Below, one piece after another: positions 34,411 through 42,044 of a stretch of DNA of 64,000 bases (position 1 is its first letter; each line of letters begins with the position of its first letter). The notes below the pieces were generated by a model. It was given only the letters and a program-made list of their open reading frames with translations, was not told where the DNA came from and did not search any database. The DNA comes from SXOA01 sp046153945 (GTDB taxonomy: Bacteria; Planctomycetota; Planctomycetia; Pirellulales; Pirellulaceae). The stretch lies in the NCBI GenBank assembly GCA_046153945.1, contig JBJXFF010000012.1:1-64000 (forward strand), in the 5' to 3' direction. Made by a program: the position numbers and the translations under genes.

Positions 34411-35004
34411 CTACTTTTTCTCGGCCTTCACTTCGACTTTCTTCCCTTGCACATCCACAGCCGCCACGCCGACGGTCTTGGCCGCCTTTTCGGAGACGAT
34501 GTTGGCAATCAGGCCGTTCGGTTCGCAACCCTTGGCGATGGAAATGATTTTGCCCCCCTTCTCAATCAGGAAGTTGGTCGGCATCGTCGTGGTTTCAAAA
34601 GCCTTCCAGGCTTCTCCCTTGGAATCGACGGCGTATAGCATGTCCAGCTTCTTTTCGGCGGCATACTTAGCCACCTTCTCGTCCGGCTCGCGGAACACCA
34701 GCAGGCTGGTGAGCCCCTGGGCCTTGTAGGCTTCGTTGATCTTCTGGAAGTACGCCAGTTCCTTGTCGCACCCCGAGCAGCCGCAGGTGAGGCGGACGAG
34801 AACCGGCCCCTTGGCGGTCAGGTCGGCCAGATTCACTTCCTTCCCCGAGGCATCCTTGATCTTGAACGCCGGGGCCTGCTTGCCAACGGCCACCGTCTTC
34901 GGAGCCTCCTTCGCAGGAGCGGCCTGAGCCTTCTTGGCTTCTTCCGCCTGGCAAATGCCAAACGAAGCGGCAGCGAACAGAGCGGCGAGGAAAACACGTT
35001 TCAT
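34411..35004 (-). CDS. Secreted redoxin/TlpA-like thioredoxin-fold protein
   Basis: 197 residues from ATG 35004-35002 (AAGGAT ahead), with a signal peptide (KRVFLAALFAAASFGICQA) and an Ala/Lys-rich linker. The thioredoxin-like domain (about 40-180) has VGKQAPAFKIKDASGKEVNL and VLVRLTCGCSGCDKELAYFQK. The usual CxxC is replaced by C74-x-C76-x2-C79, so disulfide exchange is likely but with unusual spacing. MPTNFLIEKGGKI holds the conserved cis-proline. It probably acts outside the cytosol, either as peroxidase or disulfide oxidoreductase. A longer start at 35067 is unlikely. Confidence 0.85.
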   Translation of the reverse strand: MKRVFLAALFAAASFGICQAEEAKKAQAAPAKEAPKTVAVGKQAPAFKIKDASGKEVNLADLTAKGPVLVRLTCGCSGCDKELAYFQKINEAYKAQGLTSLLVFREPDEKVAKYAAEKKLDMLYAVDSKGEAWKAFETTTMPTNFLIEKGGKIISIAKGCEPNGLIANIVSEKAAKTVGVAAVDVQGKKVEVKAEKK

Positions 35005-35095
35005 TGCGGGATCCTTAGGGGTGGGAAATGCCGGTTGGAACAACAGGCAGGAGATGTAGCATGCCATAAGTGGCAGGCCGTAGTCAAGCTGTTTA

Positions 35096-35152
35096 TAGTA
35101 GTCCGCTCACTCCGTGAGCGGACATGCCTGCACACGGAGTGTGCAGGCTACT
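35096..35152. repeat. TAGTAGTC two-hairpin repeat, copy 2
   Basis: GTCCGCTCAC-TCC-GTGAGCGGAC (35101-35123) and GCCTGCACAC-GGA-GTGTGCAGGC (35126-35148) are two perfect hairpins framed by AGTAG and CTACT. The loops TCC and GGA are complementary to each other, so the whole unit is symmetrical. It is related to 22538-22593. Confidence 0.75.
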
Positions 35153-35163
35153 GAGGACCATCC

Positions 35164-35664
35164 TCAGCGTCTCGACCGCCCCGGCTTAGACTGCTTCTTC
35201 TTGGCCGGTTTGCGTTTGGCGGAGATTGGTTTTTCGCTCACCAGCGGCGTGCGAACCTTCCCCAAAATCTCCCGCTCAAACTCCGCCAGGCACTTGGCGA
35301 GGTACTTCACCGTCTTCTCGCGGTATCGCCAAGGCTTGGCCTGGAGCGGCAGTTTGCTGAGCCAGTGGCGGCTGGGGCCGATGTCGCCGCCCCGGTCGTG
35401 AGCCAGGCGGATGGTGGTGGGGAGGAGCTTGCGGCCGAGGATGCCGATGCAGGCCCGCAGCTCGTCGAGCGAGGCGAACTGAAAGACCACGCCGTCGCAC
35501 TCGATCCAGAACGTGGCGAACCCTTTTTCCGGCACCGGAAACGGCAGCGGCGGCTGGAAAAACTGGGCGTTGTACCAGTTGCTCCCGTCCGCCTCGATGT
35601 GGACCCAGTAGCTGAGCGTGCTGGGAACCCATTTTTCCGTATACTCAATCCAGTGGCGCTTCAT
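35164..35664 (-). CDS. Conserved hypothetical protein (166 aa) with basic tail
   Basis: Soluble protein without signal. The start KRHWIEYTEKWVPSTLSYWVHIEADGSNWYNAQF is distinctive and I recall similar uncharacterised proteins in other bacteria. FATFWIECDGVVFQFASLDELRACI suggests an alpha/beta fold. The last 20 residues are strongly basic (AKRKPAKKKQSKPGRSRR), suggesting nucleic-acid contact or a degenerate tail. The ATG is at 35664-35662. It diverges from the nitroreductase gene. Confidence 0.7.
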   Translation of the reverse strand: MKRHWIEYTEKWVPSTLSYWVHIEADGSNWYNAQFFQPPLPFPVPEKGFATFWIECDGVVFQFASLDELRACIGILGRKLLPTTIRLAHDRGGDIGPSRHWLSKLPLQAKPWRYREKTVKYLAKCLAEFEREILGKVRTPLVSEKPISAKRKPAKKKQSKPGRSRR

Positions 35665-35714
35665 GCAGCTATTCTAACGACATGACGCTCCGCGAAATGC
35701 TCGCGCCCGGTTTT

Positions 35715-35770
35715 CTGTCCCCTGTCCCCTGTCCCCTGTCCCCTGTCCCCTGTCCCCTGTCCCCTGACCC
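35715..35770. repeat. 7-bp tandem repeat CTGTCCC x8
   Basis: Seven perfect CTGTCCC units followed by CTGACCC. The array ends 11 bases before the nitroreductase ATG and covers the place where the promoter or leader would be. Slippage would change spacing in 7-base steps. Confidence 0.85.
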
Positions 35771-35781
35771 CCGAGGCCCCT

Positions 35782-36465
35782 ATGGACGACCAACCCAAAT
35801 CACTTCCCACCACTCAGCCCGGCGGCAAACCCCTCAAGCCCCTGGCGCAGGTCCTGCTCGAACGGCGAGCCACCAGCCACTTTGAGCCCGAGGAAGTTCC
35901 CGAGGAGTATCTCAACGCGATTCTCAGGCTCGCCGCGCAGGCCCCCTCCGGCTACAACCTTCAGCCGTGGCGGTTCATCGTCGTCCGCGACGAAGCGAAC
36001 CGGAAACGGCTCCAAGCGGCGGCCTATGGCCAGCCGAAGATTGCGGAAGCCCCGGTGATGGTGATCGCCATCGGCATGAAAGAGGAATGGAAGAAACGGG
36101 CCGACGAAGTTTTTCAGGAAGGACCCAAACGGGGATTCGGCAAGCCGGAGAACACGCAAAAGTACATGGAAGGTGCCCTCGGCTTTCTCTCCACGCTGCC
36201 GATGGATGTCTGGGTCAACCGCCACACCATGATCGCCTTCACCACGCTCATGCTCGCCGCCGAATCGTTCGGCTTTGACACCGCCCCGATGGAAGGCTTC
36301 GACGCCGCGGCCGTGAAGAAGGAATTCGCCATCCCCGACGAAGCCGAAGTCGTGGCCCTCCTCGCCATCGGCAAAGCCAAGCCCCCGGACAAACCCTACG
36401 GCGGAAGATTTGAGCTAAATCGGATTATTTATGCGGAGAAGTATGGGGAAGGGTGGAAAGCTTAG
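35782..36465 (+). CDS. Nitroreductase-family FMN oxidoreductase
   Basis: 227 residues. RRATSHFEPEEVPEEYLNAILRLAAQAPSGYNLQPWRFIVVRD holds the FMN-phosphate-binding RR(x)S/T and the APSxxNxQPW motif. NRHTMIAFTTLMLAAESFGFDTAPMEGFD and VVALLAIGKAKPPDKPYGGR are the dimer and flavin regions. Such enzymes reduce nitroaromatics, quinones or flavins with NAD(P)H. GAGG lies five bases before the ATG. A 7-base tandem array sits directly upstream. The stop codon TAG lies inside a GCTTAGCC repeat. Confidence 0.9.
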   Translation: MDDQPKSLPTTQPGGKPLKPLAQVLLERRATSHFEPEEVPEEYLNAILRLAAQAPSGYNLQPWRFIVVRDEANRKRLQAAAYGQPKIAEAPVMVIAIGMKEEWKKRADEVFQEGPKRGFGKPENTQKYMEGALGFLSTLPMDVWVNRHTMIAFTTLMLAAESFGFDTAPMEGFDAAAVKKEFAIPDEAEVVALLAIGKAKPPDKPYGGRFELNRIIYAEKYGEGWKA

Positions 36466-36524
36466 CCCCCGCGCCCACGCGGGGATTAGTCGTCGCACTC
36501 ACCGCGTGGTCGCGGTGGCTAAGC
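36460..36524. repeat. GCTTAGCC two-hairpin repeat, copy 2, shared by two convergent stops
   Basis: GCTTAGCC (36460-36467) and GGCTAAGC (36517-36524) enclose two hairpins (CCCCGCG/CGCGGGG and ACCGCG/CGCGGT). The GCT-TAG within each end supplies the final Ala codon and stop of both convergent genes, nitroreductase (stop 36463-36465) and DUF1501 (stop 36519-36521 on the other strand). It is probably a bidirectional terminator as well. Confidence 0.8.
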
Positions 36525-37943
36525 GAGGATCCCCTTCACTACCTCTCCCTCGACATCCGTCAATCGAAAATCCCTCCCCGCATAGCGATACGTCAGCTTC
36601 TCGTGGTTGAGTCCGAGCAGATGCAGGATAGTGGCATGCAGGTCGTGGATGTGGACCTTGTTTTCGGCGGCGTAGTAGCCGTAGTCGTCGGTGGTGCCGT
36701 AGCGAAGTCCCCCCTGGGTGCCGCCGCCAGCGAGCCACATGGTGAACCCTTCCGGGTTGTGGTCGCGGCCGTTCTTCCCTTCCATCACGGGCGTGCGGCC
36801 AAACTCCCCTCCCCACCAGACGAGCGTGTCGTCGAGCATGCCGCGGTTTTTGAGGTCGGTCAGCAGGCCAGCGATGGGGAGGTCGACCTCCAGGGCATTT
36901 TTCTCATGCCCGTTTTTCAGGTCCGAATGCTGGTCCCACTGGACGTTGCTGTCACTGTGAGTCACCTGGATGAACCGTACCCCCGCTTCGGCGAAGCGGC
37001 GAGCCATCAGGCACATGCGGCCGAAGTTGGCGTTGATGGGATTGTCGAGGCCGTAAAGTCTGAGCGTGGAAGCAGACTCGCCGGAGAGATCCTCGACCTT
37101 CGGCAGCTCGGTCTGCATCCGGAAGGCGAGCTCGAAGGAGTTGATGCGGGCTTCCAACGACGGCTCGGGGCCGGAGTGGGTGAGATGTTCCCGGTTCATC
37201 GCGGCGAGGCGGTCGAGCTGCAACCGTTGCATCTCCCGCGAAAGCTGCCCGTTGCTGATGTACTTCACTTGAGCCTTGTTCGACGGCACGCTGGCGTTGC
37301 CGAGCGGTGTTCCCTGATAGACGGCGGGCAGGAACGCGCTCGACCAGTTGTTGATGCCGCCGTGGGCCAGCGTGGGGCAGATCGTGACGTACGCCGGCAG
37401 GTTGGCGTTCTCGGTCCCCAGGCCGTAGCTCACCCACGAGCCGATGCTGGGGCGGATGAAGTTGTCGCTCCCCGTATGCACCTTCAGCACCGCCCCGCCG
37501 TGAGCCGGGTTGGTGCCGTGCATGCTGTGAATCAGGCAGAGATCATCGACGTGTCGGGCGACGTGCGGAAACAGCGAGCTGACCGGAATGCCGCTCTGCC
37601 CGTACTGCTTAAACTCCCACGGCGACTTGAGCAAATTGCTCGTCGCCGCAAACTGCACCCGCGGCTTGGCAAACGGCACCGGCTTCCCATCATCCCGTGT
37701 CAGCAGCGGCTTGGGATCGAACGTATCGAGGTGCGACGGGCCACCTTTCATGAACAGGAAGATCACCCGCTTGGCCCGCGCGGCAAAATGCGGGAGCTTG
37801 GGAGCGAGGGGATTTGTCTGGCTGTTGTTTGGGTTTGAGTCAGCGCGTGATTCTTCCGCAAACAGCGACGCCAGCGCGAGCGATCCGAAGCCGACGGCGG
37901 TGCGGCTGAGGAGAGAGCGGCGGGAGAGGGGATGATCGAACAT
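36519..37943 (-). CDS. DUF1501 protein, TAT-exported
   Basis: 474 residues. A twin-arginine signal (SRRSLLSRTAVGFGSLALASLF) opens the protein. The DUF1501 (alkaline-phosphatase/sulfatase-like fold) domain shows FLFMKGGPSHLDTFDPKP, SMHGTNPAHGG, FIQVTHSDSNVQWDQH, WWGGEFGRTPVMEGKNGRDHNPEGFTMWLAGGG and YYAAENKVHIHDLHATILHLLGL, with the Asp and His residues expected to bind metal. In planctomycetes it is normally encoded directly after a DUF1549/DUF1553 cytochrome gene. Here that gene is 4.2 kb upstream at 42178. Its substrate is unknown. Confidence 0.93.
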   Translation of the reverse strand: MFDHPLSRRSLLSRTAVGFGSLALASLFAEESRADSNPNNSQTNPLAPKLPHFAARAKRVIFLFMKGGPSHLDTFDPKPLLTRDDGKPVPFAKPRVQFAATSNLLKSPWEFKQYGQSGIPVSSLFPHVARHVDDLCLIHSMHGTNPAHGGAVLKVHTGSDNFIRPSIGSWVSYGLGTENANLPAYVTICPTLAHGGINNWSSAFLPAVYQGTPLGNASVPSNKAQVKYISNGQLSREMQRLQLDRLAAMNREHLTHSGPEPSLEARINSFELAFRMQTELPKVEDLSGESASTLRLYGLDNPINANFGRMCLMARRFAEAGVRFIQVTHSDSNVQWDQHSDLKNGHEKNALEVDLPIAGLLTDLKNRGMLDDTLVWWGGEFGRTPVMEGKNGRDHNPEGFTMWLAGGGTQGGLRYGTTDDYGYYAAENKVHIHDLHATILHLLGLNHEKLTYRYAGRDFRLTDVEGEVVKGILA

Positions 37944-38029
37944 TGCTACCTCTAGTTTAGCAGGTTCCTCTCTTCATCGCCGCAAAAGTTAACGCCGCTC
38001 CACCCGCCGCGGGGAGGGCAAATCTTCTC

Positions 38030-38074
38030 CTCTCCCCTCGCCCCGCTTCGGGGAGAGGGGCCGGGGGTGAGGGG
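38030..38074. repeat. GC-rich palindrome, copy 1 (left of the DUF559 gene)
   Basis: CCCCGCTTCGGGGAGAGGGG followed by CCGGGGGTGAGGGG. It begins 13 bases past the DUF559 stop. It is in inverted orientation relative to copy 2 at 38494-38535 on the other side of that gene. Confidence 0.75.
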
Positions 38075-38086
38075 AAGCGGCGAGGG

Positions 38087-38473
38087 CTACTCAACCCCGA
38101 GTTCCCGCATTCGTTCTCTAACCCGCTCCTCAATGTCTTGGCAAACCCTCGCCGGTTCGCGAAGCACGTCAAAACCAGAAATCCGCACCACCGTGTAGCC
38201 CTGCCTCCCCAGCGCTTCATCGCGAACCCGGTCGCGCTCCCTACCTTCCTCGGTGAAATGTTCCGCGCCATCGACTTCCAGAATGAGCTTTAGCTCTACG
38301 CAGCAGAAGTCGGCCGTGTAGGGAGGGATGGGATATTCGCGGCGAAACTTCTGGCGGCAGACTTGCCGGTTGCGGACCCATTGCCAGACAGTCCGCGCGA
38401 ATTCATTGGCCGTGGCCCGCTGGTCGCGCGCGAACTCAATAGCTTCCGGGGATCGAGCGCGGCTTCGTTTCAT
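38087..38473 (-). CDS. DUF559 protein (Vsr/restriction-endonuclease-like fold)
   Basis: 128 residues. The core FRREYPIPPYTADFCCVELKLILEVDG (about 44-69) is the DUF559 active-site region: D55 and E66/D68 match the PD-(D/E)xK-type nuclease pattern shared with Vsr. HFTEEGRERDRVRDEALGRQGYTVVRISGFDVL continues the fold. No methylase accompanies it. Short GC-rich palindromes lie immediately on both sides in inverted orientation (38030-38074 and 38494-38535), and similar repeats recur with DUF559 genes elsewhere to my knowledge. It may be part of a small mobile unit. Confidence 0.88.
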   Translation of the reverse strand: MKRSRARSPEAIEFARDQRATANEFARTVWQWVRNRQVCRQKFRREYPIPPYTADFCCVELKLILEVDGAEHFTEEGRERDRVRDEALGRQGYTVVRISGFDVLREPARVCQDIEERVRERMRELGVE

Positions 38474-38493
38474 AAATTCCCCTGCATCACAGA

Positions 38494-38535
38494 CCCCTCA
38501 CCCCCAGCCCCTCTCCCCGAAGCGGGGAGAGGGGA
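38494..38535. repeat. GC-rich palindrome, copy 2 (right of the DUF559 gene)
   Basis: CCCCTCACCCCCAGCCCCTC followed by TCCCCGAAGCGGGGAGAGGGG. Inverted relative to copy 1 and beginning 20 bases before the DUF559 start codon. Flanked on the outside by AGCCGGAGAGTTGGG, which also follows copy 3. Confidence 0.75.
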
Positions 38536-38695
38536 GCCGGAGAGTTGGGAGTGCGGCAGCGCATTCTACTCTCGCGCCTTTCCGAATGCCGCTGGGTTCA
38601 TCCCAACGGAGGTTAACCCTTCAAACTAGAAAGAGATCGCAAAATAGCTGGGATGTCCCTCTCTTCGTCGCGCGGAGAGAAAAAACCTTCTGTCC

Positions 38696-38755
38696 CCCCT
38701 CTCCCCGCTTCGGGGAGAGGGGCCGGGGGTGAGGGGAGCCGGAGAGTTGGGGGTT
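38696..38755. repeat. GC-rich palindrome, copy 3 (solo)
   Basis: CCCTCTCCCCGCTTCGGGG, then AGAGGGGCCGGGGGTGAGGGG and the same AGCCGGAGAGTTGGG flank as copy 2. No gene lies between copies 2 and 3, so this looks like a solitary end. Confidence 0.75.
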
Positions 38756-38886
38756 CGGGAAAATCATCAAACTCCCCATCGGCTCATCAGCCGATGCGAA
38801 GGGCGGGCCAACACTGGCTGTCAAAGGGCGGCTGAGGGTGGTGACGAATCGAAGTCACTCGCGCCCTTTGACTGCCAGTGCCACCC

Positions 38887-39016
38887 TACGCCGTTAACCC
38901 TTTTCGGTACTTGATTACCCAGCTTTCCGAGCTTTTGGAGCATCCGAAATTACACAAATTCCCAGGTGAGGTAAGTTTCTGCGAGAATTGCGGTTAGAAA
39001 AAGGGTTAACGGCGTA
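38887..39016. repeat. MITE-like element with 18-bp perfect inverted repeats
   Basis: TACGCCGTTAACCCTTTT (38887-38904) is the exact complement of 38999-39016. The 130-base unit is flanked by GTGCCACCC on both sides. There is no coding capacity. Confidence 0.65.
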
Positions 39017-39065
39017 GAGTGCCACCCCGCCGGTTGCCCATACTGGTCTTACTGCGAAGCTGTGA

Positions 39066-40037
39066 TTATGTCCCTAGAATTGACCGAACGAGTTCGATAG
39101 CCCTCCCTGGGTCGTGCGTCACTCTCTCTCCGAGCGTCGGATCGGCTTGGCGAACGAAGTGCGCCAGTTTTCGCTCGGTCAGCACCACGTCTGCGTACGG
39201 GACGATATGCACGATCATCCAATCGTCCACATCGTTGTCTTGAACAACATGCCCGGCTTTTACCCTCTGCAAGTGCGCCTCCAGAAAGAGATTTATCGCC
39301 GGGCACCTCGTAACATCGACACGTGCAAGGAGTTCGTCAACTGGAAGGCCGGGATTCAGTGCAGCAACGACCCGGTCGGCGCGGACAAACCTCTTGATCC
39401 AACCGAGATTCTCGGCTGAGGAAAAGTCCTTCTTGTGCCTCCCTGCAAGTGCGTTAATGTCGTGATAATACGCTGCTTTATGCCCATCCACACGCTCCTC
39501 GTACACTGCCGGTCTCTCAGTCTTGCAGGCGTAGGCACGCTCGACGTATTCCGCGGCAGTGGCAAATTCTATGTCGTTGGGCTGTTCGACATCGGGGTGA
39601 AGGAGTTCTCCCGGCTCAAAAAAGCCCGGCACATTGCTCTTGAGAACAGGAAGTGCCGTGCGTGCCGCCTCTGTGGCGTGTCGCAGGAAAAAGACATCGA
39701 AGTCCGGGAGCAGTATCGTCGGTTCAAGCCTGCGAAGTTCCGCCTGGATCTCATGCAAGAAGACGATTGAGTCCTTTTCAATCTCGTACTGAAGCCGAGC
39801 GGAGTCCACCACTTCCGCCAACTTCTTTGCTGTTTCGACGGTCGCGTTACCGTCGACCCAGTCGAGTGCCGCTGCTGGGCTGAAGATGATGCCGACGCAC
39901 CCACTTCGCAGATACCCGTCAAGGGTCGAATAGGCACTGGTGGACGCGCACTGCCTGGCTTTGGTGATGTTGATCAGGTGGTTCGTATCCAGGTAGATCT
40001 TCGGCGGCAAGAGAATGCAGTGCGCTTCGGTTGGCAT
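39066..40037 (-). CDS. PIN-like domain protein (323 aa)
   Basis: GGAGG lies 8 bases ahead of ATG 40037-40035. The start is followed by PPKIYLDTNHLINITKARQ, the first acidic strand of a PIN-type nuclease. Near the end VVQDNDVDDWMIVHIVPYADVVLTERKLAHFVRQ supplies further acidic residues and the typical last strand of the fold. The middle 200 residues are unrelated to small VapC toxins, which are about 130 residues. An antitoxin gene is not visible next to it, so a housekeeping or defence RNase/DNase role cannot be decided. The longer frame to 40163 lacks a ribosome site. Confidence 0.72.
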   Translation of the reverse strand: MPTEAHCILLPPKIYLDTNHLINITKARQCASTSAYSTLDGYLRSGCVGIIFSPAAALDWVDGNATVETAKKLAEVVDSARLQYEIEKDSIVFLHEIQAELRRLEPTILLPDFDVFFLRHATEAARTALPVLKSNVPGFFEPGELLHPDVEQPNDIEFATAAEYVERAYACKTERPAVYEERVDGHKAAYYHDINALAGRHKKDFSSAENLGWIKRFVRADRVVAALNPGLPVDELLARVDVTRCPAINLFLEAHLQRVKAGHVVQDNDVDDWMIVHIVPYADVVLTERKLAHFVRQADPTLGERVTHDPGRAIELVRSILGT

Positions 40038-40225
40038 TTGAGGCTCCTCCAGGACCAAGGACAGGCCACTCATCGAGTAGGTTCGAGCGCACATCCTGGA
40101 GCAATCGAATAGAAACGGCAACGCTGCTGGTTTCCCGATCCGACAGGGTGGCACTAGTGCCACCCCGCCGCGTGGCCGCGCGGTTTCGAACCCGCTCGGC
40201 CGTCCCGGTTCCGCCTTTCATGCCG

Positions 40226-41389
40226 TTATTGCGATTGCAACAGAGCCGTCTGGAATTCTGCAACGCTGAGAGCATTTCGTTGAAGCGTCGCGACGAAGTC
40301 GGGCCGTTGTTCCAATGCTGAGAACAGCACAAGCATCTGAGATGCGTGCTCTCTGGCAGTTTTGCCTGGAGAGAACGTGGTAAAGCCGTTGGCCCCTTTG
40401 ACTTCAACGTTGTATGCGTCCGAGTCGCTAGTGACCCTTAGGAACCGCCCTGCTGAATCCTCGACGTATGGCAGCAGGGTCGCAAACTCAAGTGTGCCGC
40501 CGGAGACTGTCTGACGCGAAATCATGTTCGGCGGAAACTTATGAGTGGCAGTGTGTGTACTGGATGTCGCTGTAACCTCTTGAACGCCAAGAGGCATTGT
40601 CGTTGAGAAGTGGACGAGCTTCAGCATCATGATCGGAGTGTTTTTCGCGATTCGGATGCCGTAGACAATCTGTGCAGACTTCCCGTTGAGACTTATTACG
40701 TCAACATCCGGCATCATATCGCCCGGAAACGCGATGTCGTAAACATCATCGTCTTGAGCCCTGCCGACGATCATTCCAGCAGTTAGGGTGTCGAGGTTTT
40801 GATCGACTGGCAATGTCTGCGATGCTGCTCGTTCAGGGCTACGATCCCTGACTACGGGAGGATTGCGACGCTCAAAGTCTGCTTCGTTGATTCGTACAAG
40901 GATACCAATAGGCCAAACCGCGGCCATGACCAGGTTCTTTACGGAAATCCGAACAACAGCCCCTGGAGTAACTGCGTTGTAGCGTTGCCAGTAGCGAATC
41001 GTGTCGTAGCCAGTGCATAGGAGAAAGTAGAGAATACATCCTGCGAGGTAAATCGAGCGCACTCTTCCGGGCTTTGCGGAGTTTGGTTCTTGGTCCGGAG
41101 ATTTGGTCGTATGACGACTTTGGGCTTGCGTAGGTTTGGCTATTGCCTGCGAAGAAGAAAGCGCGGGCGTGGATTGCTCAGCTCGGTTTCGTTCATCGGC
41201 CTTCGCCACCGAAGGTTGGGGTGACGCTGGGGATGGAAGTTGAAGTGGCGTTTGGGGTGAAACTTGTACGACTGCTCTGCACACGGAACAACTCACCTTT
41301 TTTCCAGCATATCCCGCCGGAACGACAATGCGTTTTCCGCATGAACAATCAACTGCGAGCATATCCGTAGATCGACCTATCTCTGACAT
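40226..41389 (-). CDS. Zinc-ribbon membrane protein (387 aa)
   Basis: Begins with a treble-clef-like CSCGKRIVVPAGYAGKKVSCSVC (two CxC/CxxC knuckles, about 15-37), a module common at the start of planctomycete membrane proteins. A low-complexity Ser/Pro/Ala/Gln linker (about 50-105) and one or two hydrophobic segments (about 112-128 and 150-165) follow, then a soluble domain of about 200 residues with many beta strands (DVYDIAFPGDMMPDVDVISLNGKSAQIVYGIRI). No known catalytic motif is seen. The ATG at 41389 was chosen over 41449 and 41362; the ribosome site is weak. Confidence 0.65.
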   Translation of the reverse strand: MSEIGRSTDMLAVDCSCGKRIVVPAGYAGKKVSCSVCRAVVQVSPQTPLQLPSPASPQPSVAKADERNRAEQSTPALSSSQAIAKPTQAQSRHTTKSPDQEPNSAKPGRVRSIYLAGCILYFLLCTGYDTIRYWQRYNAVTPGAVVRISVKNLVMAAVWPIGILVRINEADFERRNPPVVRDRSPERAASQTLPVDQNLDTLTAGMIVGRAQDDDVYDIAFPGDMMPDVDVISLNGKSAQIVYGIRIAKNTPIMMLKLVHFSTTMPLGVQEVTATSSTHTATHKFPPNMISRQTVSGGTLEFATLLPYVEDSAGRFLRVTSDSDAYNVEVKGANGFTTFSPGKTAREHASQMLVLFSALEQRPDFVATLQRNALSVAEFQTALLQSQ

Positions 41390-41867
41390 CGTGAATGTTC
41401 TCGCTCTGGAGAAGGCCGTTGAACGCCGGCATTTAGTTACGTCAGCCAACCTGCGCTCTATCTCGATCAGTTAGGGGTGTATGCTACCATGCTCGGTAGG
41501 ACCGGTAAAACAAAGGTAGAGAAAAAGACCGGGGGCATTCGCCTCGAGCTAGGGATGTCAAGAAAATCGCTCCCGCGTCGGCAAATTCCCCTGTTTTGCC
41601 CGCTGGCGAAAATTCTTCAAGAAAATGTGACGAGAAGGCTTGCCAGTGCCAATCGGAATGTATACAATTGTGATGTATTCGGGCGGCGACTCCGAAAGGG
41701 GACGCGCTGCCGGTCCGGGCCGGCGGGAATCCGGCATTGTTCTTTGACAATTTAGCAGAAATTGGTAGGGAATTGTGGGGGAAGGTGCGCGCTGAGGGGG
41801 AGAGAGTCTTCAGTTTTCGGTGTTCAGTTTTCAGTGGTGGAAAACTCCTGATCTACTTCAGCCGAGG

Positions 41868-41903
41868 AAGAAGTATCAGCCAGCTTACGCTGGCCGCTCG
41901 CCT
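41868..41903. repeat. REP-like palindrome with fixed flanks, copy B
   Basis: AGAAGTATCA, hairpin GCCAGC-TTAC-GCTGGC (41879-41894), CGCTCGCCT. Same flanks as 685-719 but a different, still fully paired stem, which is evidence that the stem itself is maintained. Confidence 0.7.
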
Positions 41904-42010
41904 GGGCAGAGCCCGTGAATCAGGGGTTAGATTCAGGGGTTAAACCTTGCTCCGGTAATGGTTTGCGACACCGGCATGAATCAGAGCAGGACGATTCCGG
42001 AGGTGATTCA

Positions 42011-42044
42011 GCGACTTACGGCGAATTGGATTTCCTTAAGTCGC
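42011..42044. repeat. CTTACGGCGA hairpin, copy 3
   Basis: GCGACTTA (42011-42018) pairs perfectly with TAAGTCGC (42037-42044). It shares GACTTACGGCGA with the two copies in locus A, but the stem here extends outward by GCG/CGC. Confidence 0.55.

Larger units (their letters stand above)
38474..39065. other. Repeat-rich intergenic region
   Basis: 592 bases without a gene. It contains GC-rich palindrome copies 2 and 3, an inverted repeat GTCAAAGGGCG/CGCCCTTTGAC (38820-38873) and an 18-bp perfect inverted repeat (38887-38904 with 38999-39016). CAGTGCCACCC-type ends adjoin the latter and recur in the GGTGGCACTAGTGCCACC palindrome at 40146-40163. Confidence 0.55.

Noticed and set aside
36453..37838. 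461-codon open frame on the + strand
   Set aside because: Antisense to the DUF1501 gene, whose domains are unmistakable.
40168..40200. Possible tRNA T-arm (GTTTCGAACCC)
   Set aside because: No matching acceptor or anticodon stems within tRNA distance.
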